A DNA stretch of 63,014 nucleotides from Fidelibacterota bacterium. GTDB taxonomy: Bacteria; Fidelibacterota; UBA8477; JABMPR01. The first letter of the stretch is position 1. Each line of letters starts with the position of its first letter. Below, piece after piece: positions 7,601 through 17,226 of the stretch. A program made the translations under genes and the position numbers. Location: NCBI GenBank assembly GCA_024278595.1, contig JAJRSW010000097.1, positions 1-63,014 on the forward strand. The letters run 5' to 3'. Under the pieces are notes generated by a model. It was not told the DNA's origin, ran no database searches, and saw nothing but the letters and a program-made list of their open reading frames with translations.

Positions 7601-8004
7601 ATAACCAGTTTACTATTGGAAAAACAGAATACTTATTTCGATCGTCTGGGAAAAGTTTGATCGTTACCACCGGCCTCGATTATATGATTTTCAATGTAAG
7701 TGATAATTATTGTGATGGATATTCTGGAATAGACAACGAATATTCTAAGACTCACATCTTTGCATACTTCTGACAATCCATGATCAATGCAAATATCCCC
7801 TCAGAGAATATTGTTGAAATGCTAAAGGCGGATTCACTGGAAAACATTGAGAGGTTGTAGGTAGTCCCCATTTGGGTAGGCTAAAAGGGGCCGACTAAAA
7901 TTATTCGGGTAAGGCAATTATTTAGAGAAAGTCTGAAAATCGCAGTGAGACCTTGCCCGGTCATTTGACCCTTGATTGATTGAATCCAGGTTCCACTGAA
8001 TGAA
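7601..8004. other. Intergenic stretch with gene debris
   Basis: A short open frame runs to about 7773, and another (ending ENIVEMLKADSLENIERL) stops near 7860. Neither belongs to a recognised family. A GGCAGGC-group repeat variant lies at 7866-7898. I support no functional gene here. Confidence 0.4.
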
Positions 8005-9282
8005 TTAAAAGCTTTCTTCCTCCCAGCTTTGGAGGAGACCACTTTCAAAAAATAAACACCTACCCCCGGGATAAACCCAACGCTCGTAAATAGTAAAATT
8101 ATATTCGGTGCGATTGATCTTCTCGGGATCCCCCAGACTCAAACGAGCCATCTCTATCGTCATTCCCTTATACATCTGTGCACTCACACCCCTGTCTGCC
8201 ACGGCATGTCCATAACCCTGAAGATCATTTTGCGAATTCCTGGCATGCTCAATTTGCGAATCAGCTCCGGGGAGATCTTTGATACAACGGATGGCAAAAC
8301 CGACCTGTTTGCTGGCATGATCCCGAATTATTCCAGAGCGGTCATATCTCAGACTGCGGTACCAGGCTCTACCCGAATTGGTCGCAGAGGAGGACCCAAA
8401 AAAAGCAGAGGTGCCCCACCCACTGAAGGTGCCATTGAGATACCCCCGATAACCACCAGGCAATGCTTTAAATGCTGTATTGCCAAACAGATGATTCTCT
8501 GTCAGTTCTCCGCGCTCCCAATGTTCACTACCACCTGAAAGTTTGCCCCCCTCATCGCTACCTCGAAAGACCCCACTTCGTTGAGCCTCGAAAGAACTCA
8601 TTCCCAAGGTTTCCTCCAATATCATCCACTCAGAATCAGAAGGGACGTGCCACCCATCTGGAGCGATTCCCCTTGTGTCTATTACAGCCGGCCAATTGTA
8701 TAAAATACCGTAGGAATCATTCTGATCATAGATTGCCAGGGCCCCGGTTTCGGTGACTGTCCAGTCCTCACTATTGATTAGCACTGGAATGAATGTACCA
8801 TCCCTGTAGTGCTTAACCCTGAGGTTCTCAGTCATCCAGATTTGAGATCCTATTTTAATGGTTCGGTAAGTATTGCCATCAGTATCCATGACATCCTCAC
8901 CTTGAGCAGGGGCAAGCAAAACAGGGTCGTTTATCTCTGAATTTGATCGTTCTGCCATGGCTGAGGCGGTGCCAGGTGCGGGAAGTTTGGCTCGTAAAGA
9001 GTCTGGTCTATCTAAGGGAAAATCCGTAAAGGTCTCAATGTATTTATGATATTTTCTGTTGGAGACCCCTGGTCCGATGACAACCTTTCCACTCCTCAAC
9101 ACAAACTTCTTTATCTTATTTGTGGGAATAGCTATTTGGCGGGATGTGTCATTCAGAAGAAACAGGGAATAATACGCTGCCCAAATAACCTCCCCAGTAA
9201 CGAGTTCCTCTTTTGTAAAAACAGAATCAACCTGTGCGAACACAGTTGAGCTGCATACTAGAAGAGCCAAAATGAGTCTCAA
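8005..9282 (-). CDS. FISUMP-domain secreted protein
   Basis: This 425-residue protein has a Sec signal peptide (MRLILALLVCSSTVFA). Residues ~130-345 form a FISUMP domain, the Fibrobacter succinogenes major paralogous domain. It opens with DTDGNTYRTIKIGSQIWMTE and NLRVKHYRDG, runs through APDGWHVPSDSEW, and closes with VGFAIRCIKD. FISUMP proteins are surface or secreted proteins of unknown ligand, common in Fibrobacteres and Bacteroidetes. The C-terminal ~60 residues (GMTIEMARLSLGDPEKINRT) resemble the SmpA/OmlA-type repeat seen in envelope proteins. It is monocistronic, flanked by IS debris on both sides. Confidence 0.85.
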   Translation of the reverse strand: MRLILALLVCSSTVFAQVDSVFTKEELVTGEVIWAAYYSLFLLNDTSRQIAIPTNKIKKFVLRSGKVVIGPGVSNRKYHKYIETFTDFPLDRPDSLRAKLPAPGTASAMAERSNSEINDPVLLAPAQGEDVMDTDGNTYRTIKIGSQIWMTENLRVKHYRDGTFIPVLINSEDWTVTETGALAIYDQNDSYGILYNWPAVIDTRGIAPDGWHVPSDSEWMILEETLGMSSFEAQRSGVFRGSDEGGKLSGGSEHWERGELTENHLFGNTAFKALPGGYRGYLNGTFSGWGTSAFFGSSSATNSGRAWYRSLRYDRSGIIRDHASKQVGFAIRCIKDLPGADSQIEHARNSQNDLQGYGHAVADRGVSAQMYKGMTIEMARLSLGDPEKINRTEYNFTIYERWVYPGGRCLFFESGLLQSWEEESF

Positions 9283-9340
9283 AATATCCCCCTTTTATAA
9301 GTTAAGTGAAAAGGTAGCTTAATTGTTACGTGGAATCAAT

Positions 9341-9440
9341 TGGAAAGTCCGGTGAACTTCGGACAGCGATTCCGGAAAGTTTCGGACAGCATTCCGTTTT
9401 TCTTCGGACAGTGATTCCGGAAAGTTTCGGACACTTTCGG
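9341..9440. repeat. Multiple IS21-type terminal repeats
   Basis: About four imperfect copies of a ~22-base unit (GGAAAGTTTCGGACAGCGAT plus TCC) follow one another. IS21-family elements carry several such repeats at their ends as transposase binding sites. The IstA remnant begins about 100 bases downstream, as expected for a left end. Confidence 0.7.
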
Positions 9441-9509
9441 GGTAGCACCCGGAATAATATTTAAAATCCCCTTGGCGACATTATTGATGTTACCAGCCTC
9501 CTGTTCAGA

Positions 9510-9908
9510 GTGAATATGTCCTCTGTAATAATGAGGAGATATATGAAAAAGAAAACACTTAAGAACAGCCCGCCACACAGGTGGGCAGGGAGATTAAAAA
9601 TGAAACACATCCGTAAGATAATAGAGCTGAAGGAGCAGATTGGATTGTCAGTTCGTCGTTCTGTGACCACTACCTGCGCTGATCCAGGTAGGTGAGTGTC
9701 AGTATGCCAGAAAAGCCAAGACTTCATCGCTTCTCATGTCAGGGCCTTCCAGTTCTTTGGAGGTTGTACAAATGTGCTGGTTCCAGATAACTTGCGGTCA
9801 ACTGTAACCAGGGCAACTGGTATGATCCAGACATCTATGATCGAACATACACTTGATCAGATCTCACAGCTAAAGCTCAATGGCTTGAAAGCGGCTCTCT
9901 TATACTAA
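9510..9908 (+). pseudogene. Decayed IS21-family element (istA/istB remnants)
   Basis: Three pieces of an IS21 element are joined by deletions. First is the IstA N-terminus (MKHIRKIIELKEQIGLSVR), the HTH region of the transposase. Then comes a piece of the IstA DDE domain, HVRAFQFFGGCTNVLVPDN, where PDN carries a catalytic Asp. After a short junction follows the IstB ATPase N-terminus, SMIEHTLDQISQLKLNGLKA. An intact element is about 2-2.5 kb; only ~400 bases of coding remain, with a frame change and stops. The left-end repeats at 9341-9440 belong to it, and no right end is visible. Confidence 0.85.
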
Positions 9909-9960
9909 TTTCAGTTCAAGATGTGCTGTGTAGATTCGAAATATTTTGCTGTTTTTACAA

Positions 9961-9982
9961 ATCCCGACAAACTTGTCGGGAT
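9961..9982. repeat. Perfect palindromic hairpin
   Basis: ATCCCGACAA and TTGTCGGGAT form a perfect 10-bp stem with a two-base loop. This looks like a small intergenic palindromic repeat unit. It lies just after the IS21 debris and is not followed by a T-tract. Confidence 0.55.
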
Positions 9983-10189
9983 AGGAACTTTAAGTGTGCC
10001 GTGCTGAGTTCATCGAAGTACAGAGAAACGGGAAAAGATGCAGAATTAGGTGCCAGTTGGAAGAATTGGTATTACACCCCCCGCGATGTTTTATTATTCA
10101 TTGCATGGAATTATTAGGTAGTATTATATACTGAAATGGTCGGACAATATCCGCCAGATTTAAAAAAAACGCACAACATGCTCAAGGGG

Positions 10190-10206
10190 TTGCGCAAATT
10201 GCGCAA
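10190..10206. promoter_or_regulatory. Tandem TTGCGCAA operator candidates
   Basis: Two copies of the palindrome TTGCGCAA (10190-10197 and 10199-10206) are separated by one base. A third copy is at 11662-11669, just ahead of the first gene after lacI. LacI-family operators are palindromes centred on CG, as here. They lie ~340 bases upstream of the regulator start. Confidence 0.55.
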
Positions 10207-10541
10207 ATTATTTTGTCGGTCAGGCTTGGCAAGCTTCGATATCTTGCTAGTATCTTCCATGAAACAAACACCTCACTAATAATATTTACGTTTCAATATT
10301 GATTCATACTGGGGGAACTCCCCGTCGCTGTTGTGGAGAGTTCAAATTTAATGCGCAATAATTACAATATGTTATAGCGCTATACTGATTGTCCTCATTT
10401 CTTGCAGTTAGATCATTAGATGGCCGCATTCGGAGTAAACAAAGTAGATTGCAATTATTGTTGACAGGGACAGTGTCAGTTGGTATAATAGGACAAACGA
10501 TTGTGCAATGCAAATATCTACTAAGCTGAACTGATGTTGCA

Positions 10542-11600
10542 ATGGGGGTAAAGGAATCATTCTTGGTTAAAAACAAGCAAATTACTTTAGATAATATCGC
10601 TGAGAAGATCGGTGTTTCCTGTACGACTGTCTCCCGCGTGCTTACGGGCCAGTCAAAAAAATACCGTATCAGCGATAGAACCACAGAAATTGTACAGCAA
10701 ACTGCCCGTGACCTGGGATATGTTCCAGACCAGCTTGCCCGGGCGCTGAGAACCAAACGGACCAATACCATGGGTTTGGTGATACCAGATATATCAAACC
10801 CCTTCTTTTCCACCATCGCCCGAAATATTGAGATCCAGGCTCGCAAAGTTGGCAATTCAATCATCCTGGCCGATAGTCAGGAAGATACCCAGCTCGAGAT
10901 CGAGTCGATTCGCCTGCTGCAGAGTCGTAAAGTAGATGGATTGATCGTTTGTCCGGTGGGAGAAGAAAGTGCCCATTTAAAGGATATTGTAAACAGTGGA
11001 TTGCCACTGGTGATCATTGATCGGTATTTTACGGATCTGGATTGTGCCTATGTGGTTTCGGATAATTACCATGGGGCCCTGGAAGCGGTTGAATATTTCT
11101 TCCAGATGAATCATCGATCAATCGGATATATCCAGGGACGTGTTAACACTTCCGTTAATAGTGAACGTATCCGAGGCTACCGAGATGCTCATGCCCGGTT
11201 TGGTCAAGCCGTTGACGAGTCTCTCATCGTTGGTGATAGTTTTGGTAAGCGGAACGGCTATATCGGGGCCAAAATTCTACTGGCCAAAAGTCCACGACCC
11301 ACGGCAATCTTTGCTGCCAGTAATCTTATTTCTCTCGGTGCTATGACGGCAATCCAGGAGGAAGGGCTTAAGATCCCAGAAGATATCTCCATCATTTCAT
11401 TTGATGAACAACCCTATTCCGAATACCTAGCCACACCGATGACCACAGTGGCGCAACAAACATCTGAAACGGGTGAAATTGCCTTCAAACTGTTGCAATC
11501 TCAAATACAGAATGAGGGATCACCAACGACGGAGGGTATCATTTTACCAACTGAGCTGGTTTTCAGGAAATCTGTTAAACAGTTGAAACATCCAACATAA
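10542..11600 (+). CDS. LacI-family transcriptional regulator
   Basis: This is a classical LacI/GalR repressor of about 345-352 residues. The N-terminal HTH (ITLDNIAEKIGVSCTTVSRV) is followed by the hinge segment, then a periplasmic-binding-protein-like effector domain (TMGLVIPDISNPFFSTIARN, DGLIVCPVG, PTAIFAASN, ISIISFDEQPYSEYLATPMT). Members bind a sugar or nucleoside and release DNA. The ATG at 10542 has no clear ribosome binding site. A TTG at 10563 preceded by AAGGAA (10551-10556) is in frame and may be the real start. It heads the uptake and catabolic locus with ribokinase and ABC permeases, and is the likely local regulator of it through the TTGCGCAA sites. Confidence 0.92.
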   Translation: MGVKESFLVKNKQITLDNIAEKIGVSCTTVSRVLTGQSKKYRISDRTTEIVQQTARDLGYVPDQLARALRTKRTNTMGLVIPDISNPFFSTIARNIEIQARKVGNSIILADSQEDTQLEIESIRLLQSRKVDGLIVCPVGEESAHLKDIVNSGLPLVIIDRYFTDLDCAYVVSDNYHGALEAVEYFFQMNHRSIGYIQGRVNTSVNSERIRGYRDAHARFGQAVDESLIVGDSFGKRNGYIGAKILLAKSPRPTAIFAASNLISLGAMTAIQEEGLKIPEDISIISFDEQPYSEYLATPMTTVAQQTSETGEIAFKLLQSQIQNEGSPTTEGIILPTELVFRKSVKQLKHPT

Positions 11601-11654
11601 AGCTAATGAACTGGATTAATAATAAGTGGGAAAATGTGATCTACAATAATGGTG

Positions 11655-11671
11655 GATTGCGTTGCGCAATC
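11655..11671. promoter_or_regulatory. Candidate LacI-type operator before the transport genes
   Basis: GATTGCGTTGCGCAATC is a 17-bp palindrome (7-bp arms) that also contains TTGCGCAA. It lies 50-66 bases upstream of the start codon at 11721. The same 8-mer occurs twice upstream of the LacI gene, which supports a shared regulator. Confidence 0.55.
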
Positions 11672-11720
11672 AAGTTATTTGATCATCAGTTTTCTCAGAA
11701 ATCGTAAGGAGAACAGAATC

Positions 11721-12677
11721 ATGAAACACAGTTACAAGCTATCTACTTTAGCCTTAGCCGTAATGCTTCTCATGATCGTACCATTTAACCTATCAGGCCA
11801 GGAAAATATGACCTTTCTTGGTAACTGGGGTGGTGGCGGTGGTGAGATCAGAGCAGTGGCGAATTTTGGAGACCTGGTTTATTATGGAATCGGGAACCAA
11901 TTTGCCATTACCAGCTTTGAAGACCCGGCCAATCCATTCACTGCAGCAACTTTGACCCTGGATGATATGGTTGAGGATATTGTCTGGAAGGTCAGTGGGG
12001 GAGTAACTTACGCATTGGTCTCTGGATCTACATTAAATATCATCGATGTGACAAATCCTTTAGCCCCTGTTTTGTTATCAACCTTCGCCCTCTCCGGATA
12101 TGGTGAGGGTCTGGGGGTAAGTGGGGACTATGCATACATTGCAGTTGGTAGCTCAGGTATGCAGATCATTGATATCACGGATCCGGCAAACCCTGTTGAT
12201 GTTGTCACTTTAGCTGGTAGCTCCCCAGGGGCCTATGCTGAAGGTATTAATGTTGTGTCACCCTATGCCTATCTAGGTAATGGCGGCGGTACCGAAATAT
12301 TTGATATCTCTGATCCCACTAATGCAACATTGGTAGGTACTATGGTAAATGATGGCTGGATTCAGGATGTCATGCCCATTTCCAACTATCTCTATGTCTG
12401 CGATTGGGGTAATGGAATTGATATTCTGGATATTTCTGATCCTGCCAGCCCCGTCTATGTAAGCACATTGTCAAATCCCAAGAATGCCGACATCATGTTT
12501 GATGGAAATTATGGATACATCGCATCCAGAGAATTTGGTGTGACTGTTATTGATGTTACCGATCCTGGTGCACCAACCCTGGTTGGGACCTACGATACTG
12601 ATGGAGTTGTTCGCAAAGTGTCTTTTGGTTCCATCAATATGGGTGGTACCCAAGAGGGTCATGTGTTCACCGCTTAA
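11721..12677 (+). pseudogene. LVIVD-repeat secreted protein, N-terminal part (ends at in-frame stop)
   Basis: AAGGAG (11706-11711) precedes the ATG at 11721, a better start than upstream codons. A signal peptide (LSTLALAVMLLMIVPFNLSG) leads into LVIVD repeats of about 40-50 residues, each containing phrases such as MQIIDITDPANPVDV, TEIFDISDPTN and IDILDISDPASPVYV. These fold as beta-propeller blades in surface proteins. The frame stops at TAA 12675-12677 (after HVFTA) in the middle of a blade. The same frame continues without interruption as more LVIVD repeats and a sorting domain. One base change would restore a single ~736-residue protein. Confidence 0.75.
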
Positions 12678-13931
12678 GTTTCTCTGCTCAGTGCAGTTAA
12701 TGTTTCTGACCCAGGCAATATGAGTGTCTCTGGTGCCGTTGCGGTTCCCGCTCCTGCTGATGGTCTGTGTTACAGTACCTTTTTGGATGGAAATACAGCT
12801 TATGTCTCCTATAAAACACATCTCCGTATCATCGATATTACTGCTCCTTCAGCTATGATCGAGCTGGGAAATATTGAAATTACTGATGCGGTTCTCAAGA
12901 AATCTGTTTACAAGGACAATGTTGTATTTTCAGCCTGTAAATTACCAGGCTTGAAAGCGATAGATGTCAGTGACCCGGCAAATCCAACAGTCATCTCAAC
13001 TCTCATCGACACTCGCACCAACGATGTGGCTATAGCAGGTGATTACGTATATGCTGCTGCAGATGGCAATGGAATTGGGATCATCGATGTTTCAACTGCG
13101 AATGCAGCAACCCTGGTTGGCTATGTTGCAGAGAGTGTGGTAAATGGCCGGTATGGTGAAGGTGTTGCAGCCTATGGTAATGTCATGGTCCAAAGCGCTT
13201 GGGGCGCCTTGTATTTTTATGATATAACCACACCGGAAACACCAGCCCTGGCCGATACTGTAGCTCTGCTTACTGGAACCAGTTGGTTAACCCTGGATGA
13301 TAACTATGCCTACGTTCATGATTTTGATGTATTAAGAATCTATGATATAAGCGATCTGGCAAATGTTACTCAGGTTAGTGAAGTAGCAACAACTGGAAGT
13401 TGGGATGGGGATGCAGCCAGAGATGGCGACTTTGTCTACGTGAATGTTGAGACCAACGGTATCAAGGTTTTTGATGTTTCTGATATTGCCAATCCGGTTG
13501 AGGTAGCCAGCTACGATATGCTAAATAATGCTCGTGGTATTGCCGCCCGCGATGGCCTGGCTTATGTTAATGAAAAAGAAGGTGGATTTTCAATCTATAG
13601 TAATGATCTGGTTGTTGCCATTGATCCTGATGGTACCCGGCCTACTCATTTTTCACTAAGTCAAAATTACCCCAACCCCTTTAATCCCAGCACAGTGATT
13701 GAGTTCTCAATTCCACAGTCTTTTGGTACGTCCGAAGTGACCCTGGAAGTGTTTAATGTTCGGGGACAGAAAGTCCGCACTCTGGCAGATTTGCGTCTGG
13801 AAAGCGGTGTTTATCACGCCAGTTGGAACGGTCGTGATGCTGCTGGTATGACTGTTTCCGGCGGGATGTATATCTACCGTCTGCAATCAGGAAATGAGGT
13901 AATCAGCAACAAAATGGTCCTGTTGAAATAG
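12678..13931 (+). pseudogene. LVIVD-repeat protein, C-terminal part with type IX-like sorting domain
   Basis: This continues the previous frame: VSLLSAVNVSDPGNM directly after the stop, then more blades (LRIIDITAPSA, LKAIDVSDPANPTV, IGIIDVSTANA, IKVFDVSDIANPVEV). The last ~90 residues are a FlgD-Ig/type IX-like C-terminal domain beginning SLSQNYPNPFNPSTVIEFSI and ending in YIYRLQSGNEVISNKMVLLK. An internal ATG exists at 12720 but lacks a ribosome binding site and signal peptide, so an independent exported product is unlikely. With the upstream half it is one interrupted gene, unless the stop is a sequence error or is read through. Confidence 0.75.
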
Positions 13932-14143
13932 GTGAACCTTCCAAGTGCCGTGTCCTGCATGTCACGGGTAAATATCTTAGGAATGTTTTCAGCACAGCTC
14001 GTGCTTTGTTAAAAGTGTTCCGAAATGTTAGTGACTTGACAAGAATAAGGTTTTATCCGTACTGATACATGCTTGATATGGCACTGCTACAGGCTCGTTT
14101 GAAATATAGATCGTGTTGATGGTAGCCGTCTACATGGTCAGGT

Positions 14144-14200
14144 AGGGTTGGAGTTTGGTTGTATGTGTTAGCTCCTTCTTTAACAGCTCCAACCCTTTTA
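14144..14200 (+). terminator. Intrinsic terminator-like hairpin
   Basis: AGGGTTGGAG (14144-14153) pairs with CTCCAACCCT (14187-14196), followed by TTTTAATT. An inner TGTTA/TAACA stem stabilises the long loop. It separates the LVIVD gene from the TonB-receptor operon. The 355-base gap 13932-14286 shows no gene. Confidence 0.6.
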
Positions 14201-14286
14201 ATTGAGTAACCATGATAAAACTCCTGCTCCCCGAACACATGTGAGGGTTTACACTGATAAACTTGAATTAACCTGGAAACCGACGT

Positions 14287-17226
14287 ATGAATAATAGAGT
14301 ATTGTGTTATTTCAGAATTCTGCTGCTGATGTTAATACCCCAGCTTTTGTTTGGTGGAAATGTAGGGAAGATATTTGGCAAAGTAACTGATGCAGAAACA
14401 GGTGAACCGCTTATTGGTGCAAATATCACGATCAAGGAAACATATCAAGGTGCTACCACTGATATGTCAGGGGATTATGTAATTGTCAATGTAGATCCTG
14501 GTTCGTATACAGTTGCAATATCCTACATCGGGTATGAATCCATAAGTCTATTGGATGTGTATGTTACAGTGGATAACACGAGCTATGTAAACACAGAGAT
14601 GCAGAAGGCGGTCATTGAAGGGACCGTGGTAACTGTTGTTGCGAAACGCCCCTTGATCGATAAGAGTCATACTGCCAGCAAACATTCTGTCGGGAGTGAA
14701 AGTATAGAGAAACAACCGATCAAGGATATGCAGGATGTGCTGGAGACCCAGGCTGGCATCTTTCAAAATACCTACCGGGGTGATTCAAAAGTCAACAGTG
14801 TCATAATGATGAATGGTGTCAGCACAAATAGTGGCTTGTTCTCAGATAACTTCACCGGTTTCAACCTTTCTGCGATCCAGGAAATATCAGTTATGACCGG
14901 TGGCTATAATGCTGAATATGGAGAAGCTAGAGCAGCTGTCATCAACATTACGGAGAAAAAGACCGCCCAGGGAATCCATGGATCGGTCATTACCCGGCTT
15001 CGTCCTGCCGGTAAATATCATTTCGGACGAAATATGTATAGCCGGGATAATTATGATATTACTGGATATGGACTGGATTATTGGACTGCTCAGTCAGAAA
15101 ACCCTATTAGTCCCTTTAACGGGCAGGATCCTGCTGAATTACTTGCAAGCTGGCAGGTGCAGAGTACTCCTGATCCGGTTTTAGGAGATTATGCCAAACG
15201 TGATCAATGGTTTTATGAATCAACGCTATACGGCGGCCTTTTCAAAGGAGTCACCTTTTTGATATCGGGACGCAAGGAAAACAATGTCGGCATTTTCCCC
15301 CAATCCATCCCATACAATACTGAACGAAACATCCAGGGATACCTGAATTTTAATTTTTTCAAGCGTTTGCAGATCCGTCTGGGTGGGTTTAATGGTCAGA
15401 AAGAAACTGCTATTACTGGTGGTGGAAGTAGATACTCCAAGGGAGCTGATTACGTAATATCCAGCAATAATTCTAATTTTGACTCATGGGAAGGTGCTCA
15501 AGAACATCAATGGCTGGGGGCGACCATAGTGGCCGGTCCCTATGATCAGAATAAATACAACCCGATGGGTGTGATCTATGATTACTTTCCCGAGCTCCGA
15601 GACTGGAGCCAGGCATACCTCAAGCTAACCTATACCCTGAACCAGAATTCTTTTTTAAAATTGAATATTAGTCAATTGAGTGATGCCATGGACCGATCTG
15701 ACAGATATAATGTAGTGCCTGATACCCTCTGGTCCAGAAGAGATGATACCTTCCTCATGGTATCTCAATTTAGAGATCAAGGCTATTTTCATGCCTGGGA
15801 TAGAAGCAAAAGTATCGTTAAACAGATCAAGTTCGACTACACGAATCAATACACCAAGAACCAACAGGTAAAGTTGGGCTCTGGTTTTAAGCAATTCGAT
15901 ATTGATTTTGAGCACTTCATGGCCTCATATGAAGGCGGCGGACGCTGGAATCTACTCAATATTTTTACCGGTCAGCCCTATGAAGGTCACTTCTATTTGC
16001 AAAACCTGTCCGAATATCCTGGAATTATTTTAAACGGTGGAGTAAGAGTAGATTATTTTAATCAAAACCGGGATGCCTCAGCCAACATGTTCGATCCCAC
16101 GGCTTCCGAAACCACTACTCCTGGCCATTTCTCATGGCAGCCCATGGGATTCCCTGGTGAGCCAGAAACAGTCCCCACTGAGTTACAACTTAGAGTTTCA
16201 CCTCGATTAGGCCTGTCCCACCCCATCAGTGAAAATGCGCTGCTGCATTTCTCCTACGGTCATTTTTATCAAAGGCCTTCCTGGTCTAAGATGTTGGGGT
16301 TTCCGTTTACCAACTATTCTACTGATATGGCCACCGCCCTGGATCCTTTTGCAGAACAGTTAACCTACATGGAAGAGTGGCAGGGCTTTTATGGTAATCC
16401 AAACCTGGGATATGAAAAAAGTGTTCAATATGAATTAGGCCTGGATCTGGTCTATAATAATAAAGTAAAAGTTAATTTTACCGGGTATTATAAAGACGCT
16501 GAACAGATCGCTTCTGTCTCCACCGGTCTTTATGGTAGTGAGTATTTTGCCACGAAAGCATTCATGGTGAGCAATGGTGGATATTCAGACACCAGGGGTA
16601 TGGAGACCACCCTGGAAACCCGCTTTAATAATCCATTTAATGCAGGATTGACCTATGATATTTACTGGTCCTTCAGTGGCAAAGTGGGCTATAGCAGGCT
16701 GAATGAAGCAGGCTCTGACTTTGTTGACAGACCTCTGGGTTATTCATCCTATAAGCAGAGCTGGAGCGGTTACAAAAAGGTTAAAGGTTGGGTGAGCTTT
16801 GATCTGGGCCAGGGAGAAGGTCCCAACGTTTTTGGGATGCGACCATTTGGTGATCTACATGCATACACCTACTTATGGTGGCGCAGTGGGACACCCTATA
16901 CCTATCATCCTCCCGGTGATCTTTCAACAAAACCGAACAATATGGAATGGTTCAGCCTGTACCAGTTTAATCTTAAGCTCTCAAAGGGGGTCAGCGTAGG
17001 CGGTTTACATACGGTGTTCAGTATCGATGTACGCAACCTGTTTGATTCAAAATTCATCAGCCTTCTATACAATGACCAACTCAAATATTATCACGAAAAC
17101 ACAGACTTGCCCCTGGAAGATCGATTGCCAAGAAATCTCTTTTCGGGGGAGCCCGATGTCTGGGAATGGTACACCTACGAAGTGCCTCCGCGGCAAATTG
17201 AATTCCAAATAAGGATAGATTATTAA
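14287..17226 (+). CDS. TonB-dependent outer-membrane receptor
   Basis: This 979-residue receptor has a signal peptide (ILLLMLIPQLLFGGN). Residues ~25-110 form a carboxypeptidase-regulatory-like domain (GKIFGKVTDAETGEPLIGAN). The plug domain follows (PIKDMQDVLETQAGI, VIMMNGVSTNSG, EISVMTGGYNAEYGEARAA), then a ~700-residue beta-barrel with aromatic strand ends, closing with PRQIEFQIRIDY. These receptors import large or scarce substrates using TonB energy. It lacks an obvious SusD partner. The stop overlaps the next gene's start (TAATG), so translation is coupled. With the following exported proteins and the PorV-like barrel it forms the outer-membrane part of the locus. Confidence 0.92.
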   Translation: MNNRVLCYFRILLLMLIPQLLFGGNVGKIFGKVTDAETGEPLIGANITIKETYQGATTDMSGDYVIVNVDPGSYTVAISYIGYESISLLDVYVTVDNTSYVNTEMQKAVIEGTVVTVVAKRPLIDKSHTASKHSVGSESIEKQPIKDMQDVLETQAGIFQNTYRGDSKVNSVIMMNGVSTNSGLFSDNFTGFNLSAIQEISVMTGGYNAEYGEARAAVINITEKKTAQGIHGSVITRLRPAGKYHFGRNMYSRDNYDITGYGLDYWTAQSENPISPFNGQDPAELLASWQVQSTPDPVLGDYAKRDQWFYESTLYGGLFKGVTFLISGRKENNVGIFPQSIPYNTERNIQGYLNFNFFKRLQIRLGGFNGQKETAITGGGSRYSKGADYVISSNNSNFDSWEGAQEHQWLGATIVAGPYDQNKYNPMGVIYDYFPELRDWSQAYLKLTYTLNQNSFLKLNISQLSDAMDRSDRYNVVPDTLWSRRDDTFLMVSQFRDQGYFHAWDRSKSIVKQIKFDYTNQYTKNQQVKLGSGFKQFDIDFEHFMASYEGGGRWNLLNIFTGQPYEGHFYLQNLSEYPGIILNGGVRVDYFNQNRDASANMFDPTASETTTPGHFSWQPMGFPGEPETVPTELQLRVSPRLGLSHPISENALLHFSYGHFYQRPSWSKMLGFPFTNYSTDMATALDPFAEQLTYMEEWQGFYGNPNLGYEKSVQYELGLDLVYNNKVKVNFTGYYKDAEQIASVSTGLYGSEYFATKAFMVSNGGYSDTRGMETTLETRFNNPFNAGLTYDIYWSFSGKVGYSRLNEAGSDFVDRPLGYSSYKQSWSGYKKVKGWVSFDLGQGEGPNVFGMRPFGDLHAYTYLWWRSGTPYTYHPPGDLSTKPNNMEWFSLYQFNLKLSKGVSVGGLHTVFSIDVRNLFDSKFISLLYNDQLKYYHENTDLPLEDRLPRNLFSGEPDVWEWYTYEVPPRQIEFQIRIDY

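Larger units (their letters stand above)
9909..10541. other. Intergenic region upstream of the LacI regulator
   Basis: No gene is supported here. It contains a perfect palindrome at 9961-9982, a CTGAGTTCATCGAAG repeat word near 10008, two TTGCGCAA operator-like sites at 10190 and 10199, a TGCGCA core at 10352 and TTGTGCAA at 10501. The last lies about 35 bases before the lacI-type start. Confidence 0.45.
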
